Assembly: GCA_039000515.1 (NCBI GenBank)
Contig: JBCFYV010000015.1
Span: 1 to 64,000 of the forward strand
Reading direction: 5' to 3'
Source: Timema cristinae
Lineage: Eukaryota > Arthropoda > Insecta > Phasmatodea > Timematidae
DNA: 64,000 nucleotides
Shown here: in pieces, positions 32,289 through 42,006 of the stretch
Numbering within the stretch: the stretch's first letter is position 1
Layout: every line of letters begins with the position of its first letter
The notes under the pieces: model-generated
Databases searched by the model: none
Seen by the model: the letters and a program-made list of their open reading frames with translations, nothing else
Told to the model about the DNA's origin: nothing
Position numbers and translations under genes: made by a program

Positions 32289-33288
32289 CTAAAAAAAAAG
32301 AAAATATATTAGTAGTTTAAATAATAAATTGATAATCAACAACAAAAAATTAATTGTTAGTTTAAATAATTAATTAGAGAAACAAACAAAAAATTAATTG
32401 TTAGTTTAAATAATAAATTGAGAAACATACACAAAAATAAAAACAATTACATTTAGAAAAGTAAAACACATAAAAATATTTATATTAGAAAAAAGTTACC
32501 CTAAGTACACAGCACCGGGGTTTGAACACCTTATCTCCCTGACACCTCAGATCATGCGGCTACCGCTTCAGTAGGTGTATCTTCTGTTAAAGATGTAGTT
32601 AATACTTTTGGTTTATGTGGACATCGGTAAGTGGTCCAGGTGCTTCTAAGGAAGACGAAAAATGGTCGGCCTGTTATCCAATTAGTAAATATCTAGGAGG
32701 TAGTGCTAAGTGTGTAGTATTAGTCTACTGCCCTAGGTTAAGTTAGTTTGTAAGTCCTGCTATACAATTAGTAAATATCCAGGAGCTAAGGCTGGGTGTG
32801 TAGTATTAGAAGTATTGTCCTAGATTAAGCTTGTTTTTAAGTCTTGCTATCCAATCAGTAAATATCTAGGAGCTAGGGATGTGTGTGTAGTTATAGACGT
32901 GGTGTCCTTGGTTAAGTTAGTTTGTAAGTTCAACATGTGTTCATAAAAGTGCAAGTTAAATACACTATAAATTAAAAAGAGATCGTATTCTTGATGAGAT
33001 TGTTTCTAAGGCTCAAATTAGAGCTAGCCAAAGATATGACTACAGTTCAGTTTTCAAAAGAAGGACCTTTTTTCGAAAAATACTAATTGTGACCAACATT
33101 GGTAACATTTTATAGGTATTGATAATATCTATCAAAGTTAACGTCTGCAGGTCACGAAACACACACAAAAATAAAAACAATTAAATTTAGAAAAGAGAAA
33201 CACATAAAAATATTTAATATAAAAATATAAAATATTAGTTTAACTAATAAATTGAACACTAGAGAATAGATAGTAAAATGTATCTTAC
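32289..33288 (-). other. first intron of the polymerase gene, right unit
   Basis: Runs from donor GTAAGATAC (minus strand, after TTGCTAAAA) to a T-run/AG acceptor at 32,290-32,289. Joining the exons puts the A of AAAA against TG of TGTCTAAC and so makes the start codon. The intron is about twice as long as in the left unit owing to an inserted repeat (32.49-33.16 kb). Confidence 0.65.
32490..33165 (-). mobile_element. SINE-like insertion with internal 90-bp repeats
   Basis: Absent from the matching intron of the left unit. On the minus strand it has an A-box-like TGAAGCGGTAGCCGCATGAT and a B-box-like GGTGTTCAAACCCC (32,517-32,530 on the plus strand is GGGGTTTGAACACC). Next to that head lie about three tandem units built around CAATTAGTAAATATCTAGGA (32,678, 32,764, 32,859; spacing about 86-95). 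The flanks carry the local phrase AAAATAAAAACAATTA on both sides, which may be target duplication or just the intron's own repeats. Confidence 0.6.
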
Positions 33289-33694
33289 TTTTAGCAAAAC
33301 CGAGCGAGAGGTAGATGCTGATTCACGTGAAAACTTCTTTTCAGTCGACAAGATGGCGATGAAATGATAACTCTCTATAGTTAAATTCTATTTTTATAGT
33401 TCAGCGGATCAATGTGCAATTCCGTCAGATGTGTGGCTGACCTTTCTACACACCTATGTAATTAACCATTCATATGTGTGTGTTGATTTTGCTCCATTAA
33501 ATGTAGTTAAACTTTCAGAAGCGGCCTGAATATCTAATTAGAAAGGAAAACGGTTTGCCTTGATCTTTTATAATAGCGAGTCGATGGCTACACCTGGTAG
33601 AGAGATTTAAGTTGAATAGTAGATGTTGTTCACCTGGAGAGTTAGAAATATCACGATAAATAGCCTGTCTATTTAAGTCATTAGAATTAGTAAA
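33289..33694. promoter_or_regulatory. divergent promoter and polymerase leader exon, right unit
   Basis: CTATTTTTATAG at 33,388-33,399 is a minus-strand TATA box (CTATAAAAATAG). The expected leader exon runs from about 33,365 down to 33,289 and contains no ATG. Rightwards, GATAAATA at about 33,654 precedes the plus-strand ATG at 33,695. The layout is the same as at 20,622-21,013. Confidence 0.5.
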
Positions 33695-34213
33695 ATGGAA
33701 TCAGTCGAAAACACGAGTTTAAACGGCCCCCTTAAGTCATTTAAACGTCGCCATTTTGAGCGTCGAAATATTTTCAAAAGTAGATCTTATTTTGATAGAG
33801 TGAACAAGAGAGGAGCGTGTGGTGTTTGTAAATGCGGTGAAGAACATTTTATATCACTTTTTGGTGATATATCAATTTTGGAAGTGTACTCTGACGGAGA
33901 TAGATTCGTAGAGCTGGGAACTACTAATTGTTTTAATAATTACACGTGTGTATTAGAGATTCTAAAAGAGTCCTGCATCGAACGCACGATACATTATTGT
34001 AGTTCTGAATGCTTTTCTCGCTTTAAAAGGTCATAGGCGTGTGGGTCAAAACGTTATTGCAAAGTTTTAAGTGACTGGTATCGAAAGCACCTAGATTGTC
34101 TGCACAATTGGGAAGACACGGCATTAGACTTTGATCTACCCGTCGCTTCTGAGACGCATACGACCAACCTACAACCTAGGAGGACTGATCCGAGTGCACC
34201 CACAGCAGAGTAA
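33695..34213 (+). pseudogene. cysteine-rich small protein, right unit, one nonsense codon
   Basis: Begins MESVENTSLN and is open to a TAG at 34,034-34,036, where the left copy has a Tyr codon (TAC). Beyond it the same frame continues (ACGSKRYCK..., ALDFDLPVASE) to TAA 34,211-34,213. Cys/His pairs (GVCKCGEEH, CSSECF, then CGSKRYC) suggest a small zinc-binding protein; family unknown to me. It is the less damaged of the two copies. The TAA lies five bases before the CAG|GTAATT donor. Confidence 0.7.
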
Positions 34214-34306
34214 ATCAGGTAATTAATAATTTTTTATTTATTTAAAAAAAAAAAATTTGCTTTTATTATTGCTATAATATATTTGTTTGAATTTTTTTTT
34301 CAAGAC

Positions 34307-34498
34307 ATGACCAAGTTTATAAACGACTTCAACTCAACCAAGAGCGATGACATTCAATATATCTCTCTAAGAAGTTTAAAGGAGAATACAATACTAGATA
34401 TTATATCTTTTAACGAAAGAGACACAAAGCACGATAGAAGTGTTTATGTGAAAGCCTATTTAAAAGATAACATCGTGGGCTTTTTTCTGCCAAAGTAG
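34307..34498 (+). CDS. small conserved protein downstream of an intron, right unit
   Basis: The ATG lies two bases after the TTTTCAAG acceptor (intron 34,219-34,304, 86 nt). It encodes 63 residues: MTKFINDFNSTKSDD, ISLRSLKENTILDIISFNER, VYVKAYLKDNIVGFFLPK, then TAG. It is the same protein as at 21,631 and better preserved at its end. It resembles short FLPK-ending proteins of invertebrate virus-like elements; a single-strand DNA-binding OB fold is possible but unproven. Confidence 0.55.
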   Translation: MTKFINDFNSTKSDDIQYISLRSLKENTILDIISFNERDTKHDRSVYVKAYLKDNIVGFFLPK

Positions 34499-35202
34499 TT
34501 TTCAGCCATTTGTTCAAAACAGCATATTGACCTTGTTAATAAATCGAAGTCTGTATTAATCTATGATGGCATAGGGGATGATAATTCTATCAAACTTAGA
34601 ATAGAACAAACGGTTAATAGTTTTTTTTAATCTTTGGTCAATCTGGTTAAAAATTGAAATAAAAGTAACTACTACTAATCACTATACGTTGTAACTAATA
34701 TCTGTTCATAATGGTTTTATGTATTCATATAACAATTATATGTGAAATCTGTGTATTTTTTATTATTAAATGTGAACAAACTTTTATTTATTTTTTAATT
34801 TCTAGTAATATTTCCCTCTCATTTGAATTATATATTAGAAATAAGTTTTCAGTGTATAATTAAGTATAACGTCATTAATAATTCAAACGTCATACTGTCT
34901 ATGAAATTATAAATTAAAATAAATTTTAAGCATGTATGATGTTTATTTAATTCATCCTCTGTGTAGTTATTAATTTTTAAAAGAATGTATTCAAAAAATA
35001 AATTTTCATAGCTGATAAACATGTTCAAATCTAGTCTATTTATTTCAATTATTTTAATTTGATATATAAATAACCAAACATTTAAACTGATTACAATTCA
35101 TATACACTTAAAACTTGTCTAACACAAATGATCTTGGCGCTGACCTTTTAAAACTAACCTCTCCCTCTACTTATTTCTAAAAACTGGTTTTATTTTACAC
35201 AG
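34499..35202. other. gene-free AT-rich 3' region
   Basis: Matches 21,853-22,639 of the left unit without the extra duplicated gene end found there. No reading frame looks coding. Confidence 0.5.
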
Positions 35203-35421
35203 ATGGATTTCATGTTTACACTGAATACAAACTCAGTTGAGATTAAAATTTTCCAACAGTTTATAACTTGTTTGTCATTTTTTATAAAAACACTCACAGT
35301 ATGGAAACGTACGAAAACAATTTGCTTCCTATTGAGGTTTATACTGAATAATAACTCAGTTGAGAGTAAAATTTTCCAAACGTTTAAATGTTATATTTTA
35401 GTCATAAAACATAATGAGTAG
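35203..35421 (+). CDS. small reading frame at a splice acceptor, right unit
   Basis: ATG follows TTTTATTTTACACAG directly, as at 22,640 in the left unit. Here an internal duplication (AACTCAGTTGAGA.TAAAATTTTCCAA at about 35,230 and 35,350) extends the frame to 72 codons with the same ending (TFKCYILVIKHNE). Its keeping an open frame in both copies despite the duplication is suggestive but weak evidence for coding. Confidence 0.35.
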   Translation: MDFMFTLNTNSVEIKIFQQFITCLSFFIKTLTVWKRTKTICFLLRFILNNNSVESKIFQTFKCYILVIKHNE

Positions 35422-35708
35422 AGTATTGTTAGTTTCGACATATACATGAAAAGTCATAATACAATCACTGTACCTCAACTCTTGATATTATTATTCATTC
35501 AAATCTGATGTGACGTCCAAATGCGACGCAGTCAATATTATTTTATAAACAGTAACTAATGGGACGTCCAGAACGTCACCACAGGCTGACACAGACTGAC
35601 GTCACTTACTGAGGTCATTAAAGCCTGGCATCACTCACAGACGCAGTCATTATTATTCTATAATACAATGACGTAAAACCTGCTATATTCTTGCTCTTAC
35701 TACTCTAG
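35422..35708. other. right end of the right Polinton unit
   Basis: Contains TGACGTCA (35,597-35,604) and the ACGCAGTCATTATTATTCTA phrase shared with 23,241. Similarity to the left unit stops at CTAG (35,705-35,708). Beyond is sequence with no counterpart in the element, so this is either the element's true right end or the end of the duplicated segment. Confidence 0.6.
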
Positions 35709-35940
35709 TGAAATTGGTAGTCATTGATAAAAACAATGTCATGACAGTTAAAGTCCTTGAAGATTATATGGATCGGACAGAGAATTTATGGTTCTGACAA
35801 GAATAACTGTGTGGAAGAACAGAGGACATACAGATATAGAGAGATAGAAGAGAATTAGGGAGTTTAGAGAGAAGGGATGGCGAGGAAAGAGTAGAAAAAG
35901 GACCCGCCAGCTTTTCAATCCAGTCTATTTGGTCCAGCTG
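35709..35940. other. short unassigned flank
   Basis: Between the Polinton end and the 2.8 kb dispersed repeat. Purine-rich AGA/GAGA words near 35,830-35,900; no gene. Confidence 0.4.
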
Positions 35941-37034
35941 GAGTAGTGTGTTCCTTGACGAACACAGATACCGTTGACCGGTCAACATAGTAGGCCTACA
36001 GCTTTCCGCCAACACTCTAACAATGGGAGAGCAAAGTTACTATCCTATTTTACAAAATTATAAGAATAAATATGTAAGTACTGTGATGTTCTTAGAGGTA
36101 TGGTTATTTTGAACTGTATAAAAAAAAATCTATGTTAAATGTCAACTAAAATCTAAAAAGATAATTTATATAACAAAACAATCAATTAGTCAAATTGCTT
36201 CAATTACATAATAAAAAACAATGGAAGAAATATGTTGTCAGTAAATAATACAAGTCCTAATATAAAATAAACTTATATACCTATATTAATTTTAATTTTA
36301 AATAACACATTACAAAAAACACACGAAAGCTCATTATTCTATTCAATCCAAGAATTTTAATTAGATGTTTCTTCTCGAAAAAAAACCCGTTATGAACCAT
36401 GTTTTTTTGTAAATTTAGTAATAATAAATAACATAGTCTTTAAAAAAAAGTATATTTATAATTTGGTATTAAATTTTCTGTTGCTGTAAATGTAGCAGTG
36501 GAAGCCATAGTCGTGTTTCAGGATTTTCAATTTCCAACATAGGAAAGATATCTTGCCATACAACTTCCTATGAAAATATAAATATTTTATGAAATTGTTC
36601 GTTAGAATAAGCCTAAAAGGTATCCTGGAAATCCCTAGCATGCCCCCGTTGAATCACCGCAACTTGATTAAGCTCCTCTTCAAAATTCTCGTAAATTACG
36701 TTTAAATACGCGACTTTTCGATAGTCAAGGAGCGCCATATCTTCTAGACAACACAAAACAATAATAACATATGTCTGACATCTCTATAGCTCGTGCACGA
36801 CGGGCCGGCGTTGCGCTATACATAAGGGGTAGGAGTAACGCAGAGGGCTGGTCGGGATATAGCTTTGGAGTTTCTCAAGCGCGGTCGTCCTAGCAAGCAA
36901 ATCAACCGTCCTCCGCCTTTTCTCCTACTCGTTCTTGCATACGGGCCTTGGTGTTTTTCGACAGATCTTAGGACGTATAGTAACGCTACCAATGAAGCTC
37001 GGACACTACAGTGTGATACATTCATTTATATTCA

Positions 37035-37316
37035 ATGTGTATTAACGCAACAAAACACAGGAATGTCAACCTAGTGTTTAATAGCAAAATATGTGTATTT
37101 GTTTCATTTAGAGCCTTCCTTGGAGGACCTAAGGGCATCTCGACAAGTCTTCCCACCTTCAAGTTGCGAGACTCATTACCCCAGAAACACACTCCTAGGA
37201 CAACTCGAGGTCCAATTGTCTCAGGTAATGGTTATATGAATTGTACCCGTGACAAGCGGCCAATTGGCTCTTGTCTTCTAGAATTTGCAAGTGACTTAGA
37301 TATCGATGTTCTGTAA
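37035..37316 (+). CDS. 93-residue frame in dispersed repeat, copy A (unrecognised)
   Basis: An open frame preserved at the same place and length in copy B (55,447-55,728). An acceptor-like TTTCATTTAG ends at 37,111, so the coding part may be the exon from 37,112 (AFLGGPKGISTSLPTFKLRD... to DLDIDVL). A TATA-like TATACATAA lies about 300 bases upstream (36,818) and ATTAAA 54 bases after the stop (37,370). It begins with GTG-type or split starts, not a clear ATG. I do not recognise the protein. It could be part of a non-autonomous element or a small duplicated gene. Confidence 0.35.
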   Translation: MCINATKHRNVNLVFNSKICVFVSFRAFLGGPKGISTSLPTFKLRDSLPQKHTPRTTRGPIVSGNGYMNCTRDKRPIGSCLLEFASDLDIDVL

Positions 37317-38449
37317 TCCCGGCCAAGCGTACTGAAGAGAAGGTTGTATGGAAATTGTATTATTTATTTATTAAAGGTGTTTACAGTGCCTGCTACGTGT
37401 TATAGTAGCTTAGATCAGACATTGTCAAAGTGATGTCCGCCAGGTTCGGCCAGGGAATCCATAGCATACCTTTATATATCTTATAATATTGAATATAAAA
37501 TGGTATATCACTGGTGTTCACTAAACACAATGGAGATGCCTTGCCATGTTAAAGCACGGCATAAAAATTGAGGCCCCAAAGTAGGGGGTTGGCCACGCCC
37601 CTTGTGCTTACGACTTTAAAAAGGGCATTCTGGTATTCACTTTTAAATTTTAGTTTTTTCGTCACCTGGCACAAAGAACTTTCATAAAATAGAACTGAAA
37701 CATTTTATGCAATGTCCAACTAATTATTTGTGTGACTAAGCCTTTCCCGCTCTTTTTGCTAAAAAAAGTTATATGAATCCGTCTTTGTATTGAATCAAAC
37801 TTCATTTCTATTCTTCACATAAATTATTATTAATTATTAATTTACAAATATAATACATTTATTCATTACATTTTTACTATCATTCATTTAAATGTAAATT
37901 TCTAAAAGTGTACATTTATTATATTTTTCATTATTTTGTTTTTGTTTTTGCACTAAAAATGTATGAATAATTCATCCCTATACAATACTATATTTATATA
38001 CAATACTATATTTATATACAATACTATATATATATATATACATCAATTTATCTCAATATTGTATCCTACATCAAGGTATCTTTGAAAAAAATGTTGTAGG
38101 GTTACAGGGTCCACGTGATTAATAAGTTTGAGAAGCACTGGGTTAGATAATTTAATTTTAATAGATAATTAGAAGGTTAAGGGAGCCAAGGGAGACTCAC
38201 AATTTTGCTAACTTGCCTTAACCTCATATCAAACCCGAGTTTCTTATATCAGTAGGAGAATACATCAATGATAGAGTCAATCAAATATTAAAAACTATTA
38301 TTTAGTTAGATAAAATTATTTTAGGTACCTAAGTAAGTGAGGACATTGTGTAAATAACAGGCCAGATTATACAATAACACATATTTTCAATCGTTATTGT
38401 TTAATTAACAAAATGCCAAAGTCACGTCACCTGGAAAACGGGTTAGGGC

Positions 38450-38763
38450 CGGTGTTATGACTCCTGGATAAATATTAATCATTTCTATCTGGTGGATAAG
38501 TTAAAAGTGCGTCTTATGACTGCCAGGTATCATTTATCTACCAGATAAAATATATTTATCCGTCACATTTTTATCGGTAGGTTTAAGTACCTGATAACTC
38601 TTATCTGGAAGTTAAAATGCTCGTTGCCATAGTGACGCGTTGTTTTTAATGAGGCTTTGCCAATAAGAATCTGTTTTTAGTTTAAAATATTGGTTCACGT
38701 GTTTTGTAACCACAAGCCCGGGCTCTAACTATATAAAGTTAGAAAATTTGATTCACTTTTACA
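38450..38763 (+). repeat. left arm of a TIR element, copy A
   Basis: GGGCCGGTGTTATGACTCCT and the palindromic TATCTACCAGATA/TATCTGGTGGATA words match the arm at 56,875-57,040. No right arm follows here. Confidence 0.55.
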
Positions 38764-40268
38764 TAGTGATAGCCGAAAGAGAATTTTGAAAAGTTAGATT
38801 AAAAAAATGTATACCAAAAGAAAAATATTATTAAGCCACAGAGAATTTTGATCTTACATTTTGTCTATACCAAGCCGTAGCTTCTCCACCCTCAAATATA
38901 ACCAATTCCAAGTCCAAGAGTGTCGACAATTTGCTCTGTCGGCACTATATATGCAAAACAACCCAGGCACATTGGATAACGAGATATTGGGTGGGGGGAA
39001 AACATATGGAACACTTGGGAAGAAAATATGCATGACTACAATTGCTTCTACTCTATTCTCAGAGCTCCTGGACTGTTCGAGAATATCGACGAGTATAATT
39101 TCTTTGTAACTTGAGTTCTTTGCACCTTGAGTTGTTTGCCACAATTTCACAACACATACAACGCTAGTGGGCTTGTTCCGAAACTTGCCGCGGCAATCAG
39201 TCTAAACTTTGTCTTGGGTACGCATAGTTGTTATTGTTTTCCCCCAACTTGTGGTGCACAGATGCTGGGGGGGGGGGGGGTGACTAGGGGTAAGTAATGC
39301 ATATTTATTCTATTCTTGTAGCCTACACAGTATGGAGTTGTATTACCACATCTAGAAATGTAAAAATTGTAATAGAAACATTCCTAATCACGCCACTCTC
39401 TTATGGGGCGGACAAAAAACTGTACACATCTTAAGAACCCCAACCCCATGTCTAATCCATCCTCGCTAATTTTCTACACACTTCCCTATCCTTGCATTCA
39501 TCCTTCGCTTCAATAACATTCATACACCGAGTGTTAGGCTGCAAGATCTTTTTTCTTAAAGCTCTATGTTTATTTTTTCACACATTCATCTATTAATGAT
39601 TAATAAAACTGTTGTTCTAATTTAAATTATCTACAATGAGTGATCAGTATTTTAAAAAAAAGATCACATAAGGTACATACTGTATTCAACCTTTTTTTTA
39701 ATTCATATCTTTATTTTGTTTGTTAAAAGTGAATGAGGAATTCTCATTTCAATTATAATCAATTTGTTATTTATGAGTATAAATAAACTAAAATATTTAT
39801 ATTTATGTAAACAGTGGTCTAACACCCAGCCCTACAGGGCATGCAATGCGGGCAGGGTGTGGGGGGCGATGGAATAAGGGGGCCCCATGTAAGGTAACTT
39901 AAAATTACTATAAATTTAGTGGAAATAATTGTAATCAAATAACTTATGTCAATAGTTTAATATGCTTATCACAAAGTGTTTTAAATTATAAACAAGATAT
40001 ATTATTATTATTTCAATTATTGCATTAGTTTTTAAATACCACAGTGTTTTCCCAACACAAAACCGAGACTAAAACAGTCAATATTAACTACATGATTACT
40101 AAATTAGTGATTATTTATAATAACATCTATTAAGGTGTTAGATGACTTAAAAAAGGGGCCCACAAATTAATCTTGCAAGGGGGGGGGGGGTAGCTTAATC
40201 TGTTACGTCACTGTATGTGGGTTTATGTGTATCTCAGTATCAACTGATCATTCTGTTATTGAACGTAC
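38764..40268. other. gene-free AT-rich sequence
   Basis: Short frames near 38,860-39,110 lack an ATG on either strand and have no recognisable motif. G-runs occur at about 39,266 and 40,180. Nothing else can be supported. Confidence 0.5.
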
Positions 40269-40367
40269 CTGCTCCATCGGGCTTGTGCCAGCAAGTGTTG
40301 AACCAGCTGACTTAAAGGCAGCAGTCACCTTTGACATGGAGATTTTGCGGCGCTTTGCAGATTCCAT
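40269..40367 (-). CDS. candidate first coding exon, 33 codons
   Basis: On the minus strand an ATG (40,367-40,365) opens MESAKRRKISMSKVTAAFKS and reaches a donor GAGCAG|GTACGT exactly at a codon boundary (phase 0). The strong donor, ATG and codon-exact length suggest the 5' exon of a gene running leftwards, but no second exon was found and the family is unknown. Confidence 0.35.
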
Positions 40368-40410
40368 CCTCCTTTTCCACCAGGGTTTGGCAATCAGATA
40401 AATATGTTTC

Positions 40411-40485
40411 TAGACCGAGGATTGAAACCCAGACCCCCAGCACAGAAGTCTTACATCTTAACCCTAGACCGCTAGGTCACCTTAT
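40411..40485 (-). mobile_element. tRNA-derived SINE head
   Basis: The minus strand has TGACCTAGCGGTCTAGGG (A-box type, with the usual TAGCGGTCTAG core) and, about 30 bases on, GGTTTCAATCCTCGG (B-box type). Stems do not close as a functional tRNA; it reads as a SINE head. Confidence 0.55.
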
Positions 40486-41935
40486 ACTCAATACTAATAG
40501 GCATAATATTATTATTCGTAGAAGAAAATGCAGGTTATGTGTTACTAATTTCGTGTACCATTAACAATATCGATTACTTTTGTCAATATGAGTTTACTTA
40601 ATGTAACAAAACATATTGATAGTACAGAATAGTATTAGGCTAGGCCGTAGAAGAACTACCTGTACTAAACAGCCTTACATGACAGTTAAAAGTAGGAAGT
40701 AACTTTTTAAGCTTTCAAATGTTCAACTTGTGCTTCAAGTCTTGGCTGCAGGGTAATGTAATGTGAGCTTTCCTACTAAATAAATTACTATGGAATCAGT
40801 CTCATAAAAACAATAGCTGGTTAAATAATAACTTACTTTTGTTTAAGAGATTTCGGGTGATTATGCCTAAGCACCATACCGTATAATAGGCCTAAAATAT
40901 ATTTAACTTAGGATAAAAACTAAAAATTTAAAACTATGAGTACACTTTTACGGATTTTTAAACAAATTTTTTTCTGCGTCAATTCAGCGTTTCTAAGATT
41001 ATGATATTTAGGCCTACATTTTCATTTAAACCATCATAATGTAGTTTTAAACAATAGATATTTTTTGTGTTAGTAGTAAAAAACTTTTTTAATGTAGCTT
41101 GTAATTCCAAAGATATATTTTTATTAAATGCTCGTAGTTTGTGAAACCCCTCCCACAGTTTTTATGACTTCATGTAAGAAGATATTAAAATTGTTTTAAT
41201 AACTTTATCAACTAACTATTACTTTTCTTCCAACCAAAATCATATTATAACCTGGCTTGATATTTGACCATAAATGAAAGCAAATTGTATCTAGGTTAAG
41301 TTTAAAGTGTACCATAAACGTGAAGATCATGAAAGATATTTTATTTTACAAGCATTTAATTGTATTAACAAACCAACTCCTTTATTTTTATTCAATGGTT
41401 TAGTATAACAGATTCTAATGAAAGGCCTACGAAAACTACTCACCTTTTGGAAATTACCAGTAGAGGAAAAATTCCTAGTAATTTCTTACCGCGTTCTCTT
41501 GATATTATTCAATAAATATATACGTTCGTCATCTTTGAAGGGGTGACGTCTCTAGCAATAGACTAGACTGCTAAAGATGGGAGGAAGTCGGGTTTTAGCG
41601 TAATAAATATATACGTGTGAACAGGTATTAAGAAAAAAAAGTTGGTTACATTGTATGCCGTAATAATCAAGTAGCGTGCGTGTACCCACAATTGCGTAGA
41701 GGGAGAGTGGAAAACACCGCTAGTTTACATAGCCGAGCACCACTAATGTCGCGAGGGTATTAGCTAAACCAAAGTGTACCCGCCGTTGCACGTAGTGGTG
41801 CGTAGAGCCAGTATGTCCGTTCCCATCGCTAGGTAGGAGCCGACTAATGAAATAACGGGATCTACAAATGGTCTTATGGACAGATTTGTATCGCGCAAGC
41901 GCAGCCGATAAATGCGGCAACTCCTTTGAAGAGGG
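40486..41935. other. gene-free sequence upstream of the second polymerase
   Basis: AT-rich. Two copies of AATAAATATATACGT (about 41,510 and 41,600) bracket the GGGGTGACGTCTC stretch. No gene seen. Confidence 0.5.
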
Positions 41936-41943
41936 TATAAATA
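41936..41943 (+). promoter_or_regulatory. TATA box of the second polymerase gene
   Basis: GGG-TATAAATA-GACACG lies 64 bases before the ATG at 42,007, which places the expected transcription start near 41,970. Confidence 0.65.
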
Positions 41944-42006
41944 GACACGAGTTCTTTACATTCGCTCATTTCAATTTGCATCAACCAAGGAGTGACAATA
42001 ATCAAG

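Larger units (their letters stand above)
32289..35708 (+). repeat. direct repeat, right copy (right third of the Polinton unit)
   Basis: Partner of 20,139-23,313; see there for the shared content. The right edge is CTAG in both copies. Confidence 0.85.
35941..38763 (+). repeat. 2.8 kb dispersed repeat, copy A
   Basis: Collinear and nearly identical with 54,355-57,183, from GAGTAGTGTGTTCCTTGACGA to GATTCACTTTTA. Differences are scattered single bases, short indels and a (TA)n tract that is 18 bp here (near 38,024) and about 57 bp in copy B. No transposase or reverse transcriptase frame is visible in either copy, so it is a non-autonomous element or a segmental duplication. Confidence 0.92.

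Noticed and set aside
36865..37074. 69-residue plus-strand frame in the 2.8 kb repeat (also 55,277-55,486) and its antisense partner
   Set aside because: No ATG start; open on both strands in both copies, which is expected from a G/C-richer patch; no motif.
38854..39150. Frames of 82 and 98 codons on opposite strands
   Set aside because: Neither begins with ATG; no domain, no splice signals and no second copy.
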